From Emydura subglobosa (Eukaryota; Chordata; Testudines; Chelidae): a stretch of DNA of 64,000 nucleotides. The stretch spans positions 7,659,984 through 7,723,983 of the forward strand of contig ML679963.1 in assembly GCA_007922225.1 (NCBI GenBank). Reading direction: 5' to 3'. Positions 23,701-34,925 of the stretch are shown here, one piece after another. The position numbers and the translations under genes are program-made. Under the pieces are notes generated by a model. It was not told the origin of the DNA and searched no databases. It saw only the letters and a list, made by a program, of their open reading frames with translations. Each line of letters opens with the position of its first letter. The first letter of the stretch is position 1.

Positions 23701-24299
23701 GGTGAAGCCTTTTGAGTTTCTCCATCTCTGACAATACCAGTTAAAATCGATCTCAAGAGCCACCTCTCTGCCAGTTCTTTGGATACGCAACTGTAACAGA
23801 CACTGAATAGCAGGTTACATGGCCCCCCTCTGTGTCCAATCCAGAGGGTGTGATTCTGTTACAGCTCCTAGCTGTACAGTTTGCTCTTTATCTCCGGCTG
23901 GCCACACTCATGCATTTGCCTGAAGGCCCTTGGTTTGATCCTCTGTGTCAGCCAAGAGGGCTATAGCCATGCAAGTGGGCGTTTGTCTGGGATTTGAACT
24001 GTTGTGGACCCTCGGACACTCGGGGAATCTTCCTCTGTCCAAGACAAGTCTGTAACCTACTGGTCAGATTGTGTTGCGTGTCCTCCTTTCATGCCTGATC
24101 TACAGAGGATGCAAGTCTGGTACAGCCCCTCGGCTTCAGAATTTTTCAGTTCTTTAGGCTAACTCTTTCAGTTCTGAAGGTCCAGGTTCAATGCCTGGTG
24201 TCACACACTAACCTCCGGGCTACACCAAGTTTTTCCAAAGGCGCCGGTTAGTAGATAATAGCGCTAGGAAATCGGCAACAAGTTCTTCTGTTACAGGTC
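23701..24299. other. Unassigned intron block with tRNA B-box-like words
   Basis: Two B-box-like words, TTGGTTTGATCC (about 23930) and AGGTTCAATGCC (about 24184), lie 250 bp apart. No matching A-box or cloverleaf was found. An old tRNA-derived SINE is possible but unproven. Confidence 0.3.
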
Positions 24300-24545
24300 A
24301 TGAGAGAAGCACGGTCCACTGGTTAGGTCACCGCATACAGAATCAGGAATTCCATTCTTAGCTCTGAAATTGACTCATTGTGTGGCCTTGGGGAAACCAC
24401 TTAATCTCTCTATGCCTCAGTTTGCCCATATACAAAATGGATATAAGGATCCTTGCCTACCTCACAAGTATGTTGAAAGACTTGATGAATTAGTGCCTGG
24501 AAACTGCTCTCAGATCCTCAGATGAAATGTGCCATAGAAGTTCAA
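24300..24545 (+). repeat. MIR SINE
   Basis: CACGGTCCACTGGTTAGGTC, ATTGTGTGGCCTTGGGG, CACTTAATCTCTCTATGCC, CTCAGTTTGCCCATATAC and AAAATGGATATAAGGATCC. Nearly full length. Confidence 0.92.
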
Positions 24546-25089
24546 ACCATTACTGTTACTGAGAGTATCTTCTGAACTACAAAAGGGCTTGTGCAGAGCG
24601 ACAGCATCAGCAAGGTGACTAACACAAGAGGAGTGCAGTCCGAAAACCATATCAGAAAAGCCTCTTGTGTGTGACTGCTGGGTTCTGGAGGGCTGAGCTT
24701 GCTGGTGAGAATTTGATTTGCCTGGTGAGTGACCTGACTCTGAGGTGGGTGCAGGGCTGTGGAAGCATCACACATCATAAATCAGTAACGAACACAGACA
24801 ACTACGGTGCGATGCTGCCAACTTTCACAAGGACATCCTCCCATGTTCTTTTCTTTCTTGTGGCCGGAGGATGCATAGCTGCACCAACTGTGTTGGAAAA
24901 AGTTGGATATGAGAGTCCGCCAAGCCTGCCTACGTTGGCTTTGACTAGCGTGTGTGGCAAGACAAAGAACAAAAGGGGAGGTACAAGCTATCCAGAACGT
25001 TACACCAGAGACAAGGAACCACACAGCATCCTCAGTATGGAGAAGAAAGGATTGTCTTGTACCTAAGCCACTCAGGTGGCCTGCGTTGA
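24546..25089. other. Unassigned DNA with a 133-codon open frame
   Basis: A plus-strand frame (24665-25066) starts at an ATG but has no recognisable domain, and an opposing frame (24782-25024) covers the same bases. I consider it a chance frame or part of an unidentified repeat. Confidence 0.35.
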
Positions 25090-25207
25090 GTTCCTGACTG
25101 TCTCAGACTTCCTGTGTTAACTTGGGCAAATCACAGTTTTTCTGTGTCTCAATAGGGCCCATCTGAAAAATGGGGATAATACAGCCCCATTTTTCCTGGT
25201 CTCTGTC
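25090..25207 (+). repeat. MIR SINE, 3' part, ending at a hAT insertion
   Basis: CTGTGTTAACTTGGGCAAATC, CTGTGTCTCAATAGGGCCC and TGAAAAATGGGGATAATAC are MIR core and 3' words. The copy ends where the hAT-like element begins. Confidence 0.8.
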
Positions 25208-25215
25208 TATCTCAA

Positions 25216-25810
25216 CGGTTCCCAACCTCGGGGGGCAGGACCCCCTTGGGAGGTGCCAAAGATTCCAGGGGATCCATGAGGCTTCAGTAATATTGAGGTC
25301 ATTTAACCCTCCCCTAGCTCTGCGCCGGGCGCAGCAGCCTTGCCGTCCGCCTTGGCCAGAACAGAGGAGCAGCCCCACAAAGCTCCATGCTGGCCTGGTG
25401 CAGCCCCCCGCCAAGCTCTGTGCTGGCCGGAGCAGAGGAGCAGGCTTGAGCTCCGCGTCGGCCGGAGTGGAGGAGCAGCCTCCCTCAACCCTGCACTGGC
25501 CAGGAAAGGAGCAGCCCTATGCCAGGGGGGCCTGGAGCAGCCGCAACCAACCCACCAGGGCCCGCCTCCATTAGCCTCAGTCCATGAGGGCTTGGAAGGA
25601 GGGGCCACTCGAGGTGTGTGGTGGCAGCTGCACCAGGGAAGGCTTATCTTCTTACTCAGCTAAGAGTCATTTATTATGTAATGTAATGTAATTGTTATAT
25701 GTGTTTATAGGGGTATGTGTTTATGGCTGGTGAGGGGGTAGGGCAGGTCGGGGCGCATGTTTTTCCTAGGGTTAACTGGTGGGGCTTTCACTCAAAAAGG
25801 TTGGGAACCC
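25216..25810. mobile_element. hAT-like non-autonomous DNA element, 595 bp
   Basis: Terminal inverted repeats CGGTTCCCAACCT (25216-25228) and AGGTTGGGAACCC (25798-25810) match at 12 of 13. Flanking octamers TATCTCAA and TATATCAT agree at six of eight, a plausible decayed 8-bp target duplication, the hAT size. The interior (25310-25560) is very GC-rich and built from degenerate repeats of GAGGAGCAG, GCTGGCC and AGCTC words. No transposase is encoded. Frames of 100-134 codons on both strands here come from the GC-rich repeats. Confidence 0.75.
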
Positions 25811-25811
25811 T

Positions 25812-27435
25812 ATATCATCTATTCAGAGACTCCAAGGCCAGAAGGGATCACTGTGATGACCTAACCTGACCTCCTGTATAACACAGGCCAGAGAACGGCC
25901 CCAAAATAATGCCTGGAACAGAACTTTTAGAAAAACATCCAATCACGATTTAAAAATTGTCAGTGATGGTGAAGCCACCACAATCCTTGGTAAATTGTTC
26001 TAACGGTTAACTATCCTCACTGTTAACATTTTACACCTTATTTCCAGTCTGAATTTGTCTAGCTTCTACTTCCATCCACTGGAGCATGTTAAACCTTTGT
26101 CTGCTAGAGTGAAGAGCCCATTATCAAGTATTTGTTCCCCACGTAGGCACTAACCAACTAATCAAATCACTCCTTAACCTTCTCTTTGATAAGCTACATA
26201 GACTGAGCTCCTTGAGTCTATCACCATAAGGCATTCTTTAACCATTCTCTTCTCTGAACCCTCTCCAACTTTTCAACATTCTTCTTGAGCTGTGGGCACC
26301 GGAAATGGACACTATATTCCAGCAGCAGATGCACCAGTGCCAAATACAGAAGTAAAAAAATCTCTTTAATCCATTCCCCTGTATATGCATCCAAGGATTG
26401 CTGTAGCCCTTTTGGCCACCCTGATTATCCTCCACGACTCCCAAACCTTTTTCAGTCACTCTTCCCAGACTAGAATCTCCTATCCGGTAAGCCTGGCCTA
26501 TGTTCTTTGTTCCTTCATGTATACATTTACATTTAGCTCTGTATCAGTGACCTGTTCTCTGCATTATTTACCACACCCCCAATTACTGAGTCATCTGCAA
26601 GGACCAAAAAGTGATCCCTGAGGGAACTCATTAGAAACACACCCACTCGATGATGAGTCCTCATTTACAATTACATTTTGAGACCTATCAGTTAGTCAGC
26701 TTTAATCCATTTAATGTCTTCCATGTTTAATTGTATATCATTCTAGTTTTTTAATCAGAATGTTGTGGAGTACCAAGTCACATGTCTTACCGAAGTCTAA
26801 GTATGTATGCCATATCAGCACTATTGCTTTTATCAGCCAAACTTGTAATTTTATCAAAAACAATATCAAATTAGTTTTAACAGGATTAATTTTTCATTAA
26901 CCCTTGTTGATTAATTATATAACTCTCCTTTAATTTTTTATTAATCAAGTCTTGTATCAGCCGCTCCATCAACTTGCCTGGGATCGATGTCAGACTGACA
27001 GGCCTATAATAACTCAGATCATCCTATTTACTTTTTTAAAATACTGACACAACATTAGCTTCCTTCCAGTCCTCTGGAACTTCCTCAGTTTGTTCCAAAC
27101 TTATTAAAAATCAACATAACGAGACAGGGAGCTTCTCAGCCAGCTCTTTTAAAACACTTGAATGCAAGTTATCTGGACCTGCGGTTTTAAAAATGTCTAA
27201 CTGTAGTAGCTGCTGTTTAATATTCTCACGCGATATTGGTGGACTATGATGAGACTACACCATGTTTTTTCCCCCAAATACAGAACTTTAATATTCACTG
27301 AACACTTCTGTCTATTCTATATTATTAGGAATAATTCTACCATCTCCATTTAACAGCCGACTTTTTGTTCCTAATACATTTAAACAACTCCTCCTTATTG
27401 TCCTGAACTTTGCTGAGCAGAGATTTATTTTTATG
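25812..27435 (-). mobile_element. CR1 LINE, old antisense copy
   Basis: Read on the plus strand this is the antisense of a CR1 element. GGCCAGAAGGGATCACTGTG and CTGACCTCCTGTATAACAC are at its 3' side. Farther right are words from the reverse transcriptase frame, such as TCAACTTGCCTGGGATCGAT, CTGACAGGCCTATAATAAC and CTTCCTTCCAGTCCTCTGG. Many stops and indels break the frame, and the 5' part is missing after about 27435. No terminal octamer repeats remain at 25812. CR1 is the dominant LINE of sauropsids. Confidence 0.85.
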
Positions 27436-27454
27436 TCCCTTTGTTCCATTATCA

Positions 27455-27555
27455 ATTTAGATTGTAAACTCTTTCTGAGGAAGGTGCTGGATCCAGCACA
27501 ATGGGGTTGGGGCCTCTAGGCATTACTGCAATATGATTAATAGTAAAGTACGGAA
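27455..27555 (+). repeat. MIR/L2-type SINE tail fragment
   Basis: GATTGTAAACTCTTTCTGAGG, then CAGCACAATGGGGTTGGGGC and CTCTAGGCATTACTGCAAT. This is the tail seen in other copies in this window. Confidence 0.8.
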
Positions 27556-28430
27556 GAGAGTAATATTGGCATGTGTGAAAACGAGGAGAGGGAAATTCCA
27601 TAAGACAGGACTCCAGAGAGATGGGTGCAAGGAAGAAAGTGAGCAGTACAAGCCAACTCATTACAAAGGAAATCTACTGCTGAGGCATGGTTCCTTTGCC
27701 AGGGGAACATAGATGCAGGAAAGAGGTAGACTAAAAATGCAGGTGAATGAACTCTTTTAAGAATAAACTGATTACAATCCTATTGCACCTAAATACCATA
27801 GATACTGTAGTGCCTTTGTCTAAGGATGTAGTAGGCCTAACAGGACAGCACAGAATTCTCCAGTCAGGGCTGATGTTAGGGGTAGGTCCCAAAGGCAGCC
27901 ACCTATGGTGTTGAATTTTCAAGGGAATCTCCACCAAGATAGCTGCTGCTCTCACTCTTAACTATGGATAGGAGCTATCAGATGTCTCCACCACAACCCC
28001 TGCTGTCACACCTCCAGCATGGCCATCCTTCCACATCACTCAGCACTGATTTTGGCAATGGGGTCTTGCTCTGGGCCTCATACACCAGCAACAGGGCTGA
28101 GGACCACTGCAGCAATGCAGCTCTAGCCATGCAGCGCCTCTAGGCAAGCCAGTTTCTGGAAAGAGGAAGGAACAGGTGAGGTGCTCTGACTAGGACCTCA
28201 AACTCTCTAGCACACCATGTCTCCCAGTTCCACAAATGTTCCTGTTTTCCTTGGTAAGAGAACAGAGAAATAACTAGAAGATTCAGGTCAGATTTTCAGC
28301 GGTGCTAGAGTTCTGGGTGCCAACACATCCAAAAACAAGCTTTTAACCAAGTAACTGAGAATTTGCTTTACTTTCATGAATCACTTTTTAAAAGGGGCAA
28401 TGTTAAAACGTTAAAAAAGCACATGGTATT
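27556..28430. other. Intron DNA without firm features
   Basis: A decayed fragment at about 28285-28325 (CAGATTTTCAGCGGTGCTAG) belongs to the palindromic-family group. Nothing else recognised. Confidence 0.45.
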
Positions 28431-28735
28431 GCCAACCTCAAATGTTCAAAAATCACAAGTCAGGCCTCAAAAAGTATCATGAGATTAGTTTAAAAATCAT
28501 CAGCTTTTTAAAAACAAATAAGTAAACGTGAGGTTCTTCTTATTTGCCTTCTGTTTTCTGAGGGTTTGGGTTGCACTCGGGTCAGCTTTTCTCCACAATG
28601 AGGACTAGAAACTTCCTTTTTTAAAATGAAAGGTGAGATTCTCACATAATTACTTGACTCCAGGAGTGGTGACTTTAGGGAAAACAACTGATGTCACGAG
28701 ACTTTTGGTAAAATCCTGAGAGTTGGCAACCCTGA
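28431..28735. mobile_element. Short DNA element with TTGCCAAC termini (MITE)
   Basis: GGTATTGCCAACCTC at the left and GAGAGTTGGCAACCCTG at the right are inverted termini. The interior has ATCATGAGATTAG and AAACGTGAGGTTCTTC. The latter block recurs at 55098-55160, showing the family is dispersed. No frame. Confidence 0.7.
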
Positions 28736-28789
28736 AAACATGCCCAGAGAATTCAGCCTCGCAAGCGAATATGTATTTCAGACTCAACT

Positions 28790-28890
28790 CTTTGAGGCGG
28801 GGACTGTAATTTCCTGTCTGCACAGCACTTAGCACTATGGGCGGAGCCCGCTAGGTGCTACCACAATTTGACTGTTAAATAATAATGTGT
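28790..28890 (+). repeat. MIR/L2-type SINE tail fragment
   Basis: GAGGCGGGGACTGTAATTTC, CACAGCACTTAGCACTATG and CTAGGTGCTACCACAATTTG, ending in TAAATAATAAT. Confidence 0.82.
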
Positions 28891-30329
28891 GGAAGGTAGG
28901 CAATATTTATGTATACAGACACTGCACTGTGTGAAAATTCATGAAGCTATGAATGTTTCCAAATGGGCATTTTCAGGAAGGGAGGGAGAGAGCACCAATT
29001 CTAAATGTATTTCCCTCTACCTTTTAAAACACTTTATTTTATACCAAAATCTCTTTCTTGCTTCTTAGAATATAGTGTTTTAAACATTAGTTAGTTAGTT
29101 AGGAAGAGTAGAGACCACGTTCACTTGATCTTAAAAGAAGAAGTGAAATCTAGAATTCTAAATTGTCTGTAGGTTGAATAGGAAAGAAGATGGTAAGGGG
29201 AGAACCGATATCCTCTTTTCAAACAACGTTAGCAGTAGCTTTGATCAGTACACAAAAGCTTTAAAAGGCTCACAGCTGTCATTCCAAATGGATTCTCTCT
29301 TGCATTATTCTTTTCATTAGCCAGTCATCCTTTTTGTAGGACCTTTAGGCTTAATTTTGAAAGTGTCTGATTCAAAACCATGCAGCATCCCAACATGAAA
29401 CTTTTTTGGGGAAGGGGTATAATTTATTCTGTGTAAATGTCATGTTTAGTTGTGTGCATGTGCAGAAGAAGGCTACATCAAATAGACAATACCCCCTATA
29501 TTTACAATCCTAACTTTTCTACCATCTTGCTCTCAATTCCCTCTTCTGTAACGAAAATGTGCACAGAAGAAAAAAATCTCACATCTAAATTTAACAGAAA
29601 ACACCCAAGATAGAGAGAAAAAAACCAGAGAAATCAAAATTTATATAAAGGCAATGAAAGATTTGAGTTCTACCAAATCATTCACAGCAAAATGTTTTAT
29701 GTTAATTAGTTTGCTTGGGTTTCAATGAAGATTCCACCCAAAGTTCTAAAAGTCCGCATGAGGCAGACAAACATACAATCATCTATAAATTATGTCTAAG
29801 CAAATTTTAGGGTATCTTGAAGGTAGCCAATATATTTTTGAAGAAATGGGTCTGCCCAGTATTTAAAATGCCATATAAAGGTGAACAAATAAGAAGTTAC
29901 ACGGCAGGCCTCCAGGGAAATGGAAAATTCTTTCCCCAAGCTTCTGATCAATCCTATTAACATTTTTAACATCTACAAGTCTGTTTGGAGTTCTTTATTG
30001 TGGCTGCCAAATTAAGTGTTTCCCTTGGTCTTAAAATGCTGCGTTATATCAAGCTTATTAAAATCCGTTTCACCAGGTCAGGAAATTAGTGAACTTCAGA
30101 AAAAACACACCACACATAATGAACAGCCCATCATGTTGTTCAAGGCACAGTCACCTACTATGTAAAATATATGCATGGCACATGGCAAGATTTTGTAAAA
30201 GATTTCTCAAAGTCAGGCAAAAGTAATGCAGTTCAGACAGATGGGTATTATTATGAACAATATTTCTCCTCTGGAATTTGGACAAAAATAATAAAACCCA
30301 CAGACAGTTAATTTAAAATTTGGCACTTC

Positions 30330-30560
30330 CGCTTTATGTCCTGCAAACGATCCATTTTTCAGATGTTTACGGCTCTTGGGTGATGGCTTTTAAAATGGGA
30401 ATGATGCACTTCTGTCCAGTAATTACTTTATGCATCAGTGAGACAAAGCCACCTATTTGTCTGGAAATTATCGCTGTGTCTTTTCAAGTGTAATAATTCC
30501 CTGCAATTATTTTACAACACAGAAGTGGCAAACTTCTCAAAGGCAAATGGTTTGTTCTAA
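30330..30560. promoter_or_regulatory. Candidate conserved non-coding element
   Basis: Repeat-free block with CAGTAATTACTTTATGCATC, GAAATTATCGCTGTGTC and GTAATAATTCCCTGCAATTA, rich in TAAT/ATTA cores. Conservation is inferred from texture only. Confidence 0.3.
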
Positions 30561-32005
30561 GAAAAATATTTTTTTAAAGAAACCTAAAGCTTATAGCTTT
30601 TTTTTTTTTTAACCCTATTTTTACAACATGCACGGCCTACACCAGTTTAATGAACATCCCACATATTTCTGTAATATGGCCGCCAACTCTCCTGTTAATA
30701 CAGATGTGGTCCATAAATACTACAGTTACCAGCATGCAATGCTTTACCTGGATCTGTAATTTGGACAGCCCTAATCTAGTGACTAGTGAAACAGACAGAA
30801 TTATAGGCTTGTGATCAACACAGCCGACATAGGTGAAAGGGACTCCAAGCTAAATCACATTTCAAGAGGGAATAACTCCATTCAGTACTAAGCTGATCTA
30901 TTTGATAGAAGCCTTTCTCATTTTAAACCTAGAGGCCAAGCATTACCATACATTTTTAATAAACACAATTGATTAATGAAACTATCAGTGTAGGGGGAAG
31001 GATATCAGCGCATTCATTTTACACAGGCTTTCCATTATAGCATGCAAGTTCTGAATTCTGGACACCTGTTGTTGAATGAACAAGGGAGGGGTTGAAGAGA
31101 ACAGTATTAAAGCATATATTTCAAGTTCAGCCAAGTGGCACCAATGCTTCATTTCAGTTGCTTCAAAAGGTACAGAAAATATAAGCTTCTTTGTTTAAAC
31201 ATTTAGCTTTCAAAAACGTTATCCAACCATCTGTATAATGCTAGAGCAGGGAAGATCTCCAGTATTAAGGGGCTCTTTAATTTAAGAAAATTAACAAAGA
31301 AGAGCCAATGACTGGAAGCTGAAGTTAGACAAAAAAATCAAATTGAAAAGGTGGTACATTTTAACAGAGGACAATTAACCATTTGACCAGATTACCAAGG
31401 GATAGTAAAATCTCCATCACCTGAAGACCATAAATGGAGATTGGATGCCTTTTTAAAAGATAAGCTGTAGTTCAGCCACATGTTATTAGATTCAACAGAG
31501 GTCACTTACATAGCATGGAAGAATAATTCTCTTCACTGCAGGAATCACAGGGTGAAATTGTGGGGCCTGTGCTGTGTGGGGGTGGGGGCAGGTCAGGTTA
31601 GACAATCCTAGTGCCTAACCTTAAAATCTTTATAGTGGCAGTGAGTGGACTGCATGCCATAGGTTCTAGAAAGGTATGCTGGGAAGTAACACAAAATGTA
31701 ACTGTCCAATTTGAAATCTTATTACTAGAACTGGTTGAAAAATTTGTGATTTCAAAATTGCCGAAGGAAAAAAGGGACACATTTTTGGAGTACATTTTTG
31801 TAAAATAGTTTTCATTTTTTACTGGCTCTGCTTATTATATTAAGTTATATTTTAAATCTGTATTTTAATATTTATATGAGCATATGCATGCTATTCAGTC
31901 TATTACGACTAACTCAAGAGGGGTAGAGTTTAGGCTCATATCAGAGTCAGCATTATTTGATCACCTTGCTCTTTCTGTAGGGTAATCCATGCTTTCTGTT
32001 ATCCC

Positions 32006-32030
32006 GGTGGGGGTGGGGGTGTGTGTGTGT
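32006..32030. repeat. G-run/(GT)n simple repeat
   Basis: GGTGGGGGTGGGGG followed by GT units. Confidence 0.9.
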
Positions 32031-33422
32031 AATGCCTCTTTGCTCCTGTGAATAATTATTTCCATTAAATTTTCCATTTGCTATAGCTGCAGCCTGTTAG
32101 AAGCAGAAGTTATTATCTAGGAGCCCTCTCTGTTGTTGTGCTCAAGTTCTGAAATCCAGAAAGTCCAGCTCACGGTCAAATAAAATAGTTACAGTGTGAA
32201 ATATGTAGGCTAGTTTTTCCCCTTCACCTGAGACTGCTCATTTTCAGGGCAATGACCCTGTCTCTCTGATAGCAATCTCAACATCTGAGTCATGGATCAG
32301 TGGAAGAGTTAGACCTAACCAATGAGATAGATTTCTTGAGGACTGACAACCCCTGGAATGTCTAACCTCATGGAATGTTTTAACAACTTGCACAAGTTCA
32401 ATGATGTTATTGACTGCTTTGGGAAGTTTTCTATCAAGCAGCTTTTTAAGGCATCTGCATATAAAACATTTGTAAAGTTTCAGTCTCTATCAAGACATAT
32501 CATTTGGGGAAACCTTAACTCACACTTATGTGGGAGATTCAGGAAACCACATGGAGGCTATTATGTTGACAAAGGGCCCTACCAGAAACTTCCAGGGGGT
32601 GGAAACTTCAGAAGTGCTTGGTGTTGGCCTCTGTTGCCACTGAAATCAATCGAATTTTACCACTGACCCCAGTGCAAGCAAATCTGGACCAATACTGATT
32701 GCTTCTGAAAATCCCATCCTAAATTTATTGGCCATGGTAATATTTTTTAGGTCAGACCATTCTTCCTGCCTGTACAAGTGAAAATGAGATTCTTCTGAGA
32801 TAAAACATCCCAAGAAGGCAGAGATGCATCTGCTGGGAGTCAGGAATTGCACCCTTCTGAGTGACTAGCTTGATTTCTGGTTCTTTATTAACCTGTTGCA
32901 GGAATTCTACACAAGCTTCTTATCCTGCACCCATCACCATGGTATCTAATCGTGCATTAAGTAGAATGACTAGCAACTGTCATATGTGGTGCTTTCCCTC
33001 TGTCTCTCTTCTTCTCCAGAGGGACTATTAGGTTTGTGTGTGCACGTGCCTGTGTATGCTATATAATTGGCATTTATGAATGACAGGCTGAATGGGAATT
33101 GCTTATTACCACAAGGCTACCTAGAAACATAACATTCAAAGCAGATCCTAGCACTGCTTCCGGCAAAAGGTCATTTATATTGGGGTTATGATCTAGGTAA
33201 AAAAATTTTCCTGTGACAAAAACCAAACTCAATCTGCCATATAAGCAGAACTTAATGGGGGTACTTTATGGTTAGCAGTTTATGTGCACTGAAATATTTA
33301 TTTTTTACTTTATTATCTACATTGCTAAGAGTCCCCTGCTCATAGAAAGCACACGTAACCTGCATGTGTGCACTTTAGTCTCTCATCCTCAGATGAATGA
33401 CATGCAAATTTTCAAATTAATT

Positions 33423-33450
33423 GGGGGGGGGGCCCCCGCGGGGAGGGGGA
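33423..33450. other. Isolated G-run/GC palindrome
   Basis: A run of ten Gs, then CCCCCGCGGGGAGGGGG, in otherwise AT-rich intron. It could form a G-quadruplex or a GC hairpin, or be a sequencing or assembly artefact. Confidence 0.6.
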
Positions 33451-34804
33451 GAGTCCAGTCTCTGCCATTTGCTTTCATTGATGGAAATTGAAACTGAAAG
33501 GTTTGAAGAATGATAATTAAGCTCACTCTGGTAGATTTAATATGTCCATTTTACGCCATGCAGATGCCGCCAACATTTTTTAGGTGAACAAAAGCATGCA
33601 GTGCTGGAAGGATTAGACCAGAATTTAAGCAGTAAGGGAAGGGCTAGAAGGAAGAGTGAGAAACAGCTCTAACTTTGTTTTGTATTTCTTACCACAAGAA
33701 GTTTAAACAATTTACTCAACAGCTGCTAATGTGACTTGTGTTTGCTCAACCACAATACTTTGAATCACAGAATGTCAAGGACAGATTTATTTTTCTTTCT
33801 TTTAAAAAAAAAAAAAAAATTAAGATCAGTCATTAAAATGTCACACTGTGACAAGCTTTGCTACTGCTTCCCACTGCTATACATGGCTCAGCTACTGGGG
33901 ACCTGGCTAAAACCCCCACTGTACCACACTATCGAGGTTAAGGGGCCAAGTGTGAATATAATTTACTCCCACTTTAAAATACCCTTACACTGCCAGAGAA
34001 GTGTAGAGTGGCCTTAGTGTAAATGAGAATCTGGTCCTGGGTTTGTAAAGTGCCATGTATATCTTTAGCACTAATGCATTTACAACCAGATCAATCCAAT
34101 ACGCTGACTTTCACCAGTCGAGGTGTGCCAGGCTAATTTACACCAGCAGAGGATCTGGTCCTCAGAGCTGAATGACGTTTACTGTGAGAAACTGTATGGT
34201 ACACTTAACCAACACTCCCTCCCTGCCCCCGCCACCATTGCTTTGTACAAGTATATTACACCTAGCTATACAATCTAGCTACAACTAAATGTTTATTTTG
34301 AGCCATGTATTCAGACTACAAATATATTCCCTTCTCCTCAATCACATGCTGCTCCCTACCGTGGATTTCTTGTGGGGAGTATACAACAGAGTGAGAGGTG
34401 AAGAGCTGCGGAGGGTGGGAGGGAATAAACCTTGCAAATTTGTGGCTTTTTCTTTTTCGCAGTCATTGGCTGGTAAATATTTTAACTATTTCCCCACCAT
34501 CCTTCTTCCTTTCTCACACCCTCCAAGAGAGCCTTAAATATACCATTATTACAAAAGCTACCCCATCTCTGACACTCCAATTCTCCTTTCCCCCAAATCC
34601 ACAATGTAACCATTTATATTACCTGTAAAGCATAAGGGATAGTTACAGTTACATGAATATTGCTTATCTACACCCATTACTCACAGACTAAGTGGGCTAT
34701 AAGGTACCGAGGGTTTGAGTAGCTACCATGGAAGAAACTAAATGAAGGCTTTCAGATTTAAAGTCATATCTTTAAAAATACTGTCAATAACATAAAACCT
34801 AAAA

Positions 34805-34925
34805 GTTATCTTAGACTGGCAGCTATTTGGGGCAGGGACTTTTTGTTCTGTGGTTGTACAGTGCCTAGCACAATGAGTCCTGGTCCATGACTGGGCCTCC
34901 TGGGCACCACTGCAATATAAATAGT
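34805..34925 (+). repeat. MIR/L2-type SINE tail fragment
   Basis: GGCAGCTATTTGGGGCAGGG, TGTTCTGTGGTTGTACAGTG, CCTAGCACAATGAGTCCTGG and CCTGGGCACCACTGCAATAT. This is the best-preserved tail in the window. Confidence 0.88.

Larger units (their letters stand above)
28891..34804. other. AT-rich, repeat-poor intron block
   Basis: Mostly unique-looking AT-rich sequence. Within it are a candidate conserved block (30330-30560), a GT repeat (32006-32030), a palindromic-core fragment (about 32585-32720) and a GC island (33423-33450). The two opposite 65-codon frames at 31598-31808 cover the same bases and show no domain. Confidence 0.5.

Noticed and set aside
24665..25066. 133-codon plus-strand frame as a gene
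   Set aside because: No recognisable family, an opposing frame over the same bases, and no promoter or splice support.
25170..25663. Frames of 101-134 codons on both strands
   Set aside because: They come from the degenerate GC-rich repeats inside a non-autonomous hAT-like element.
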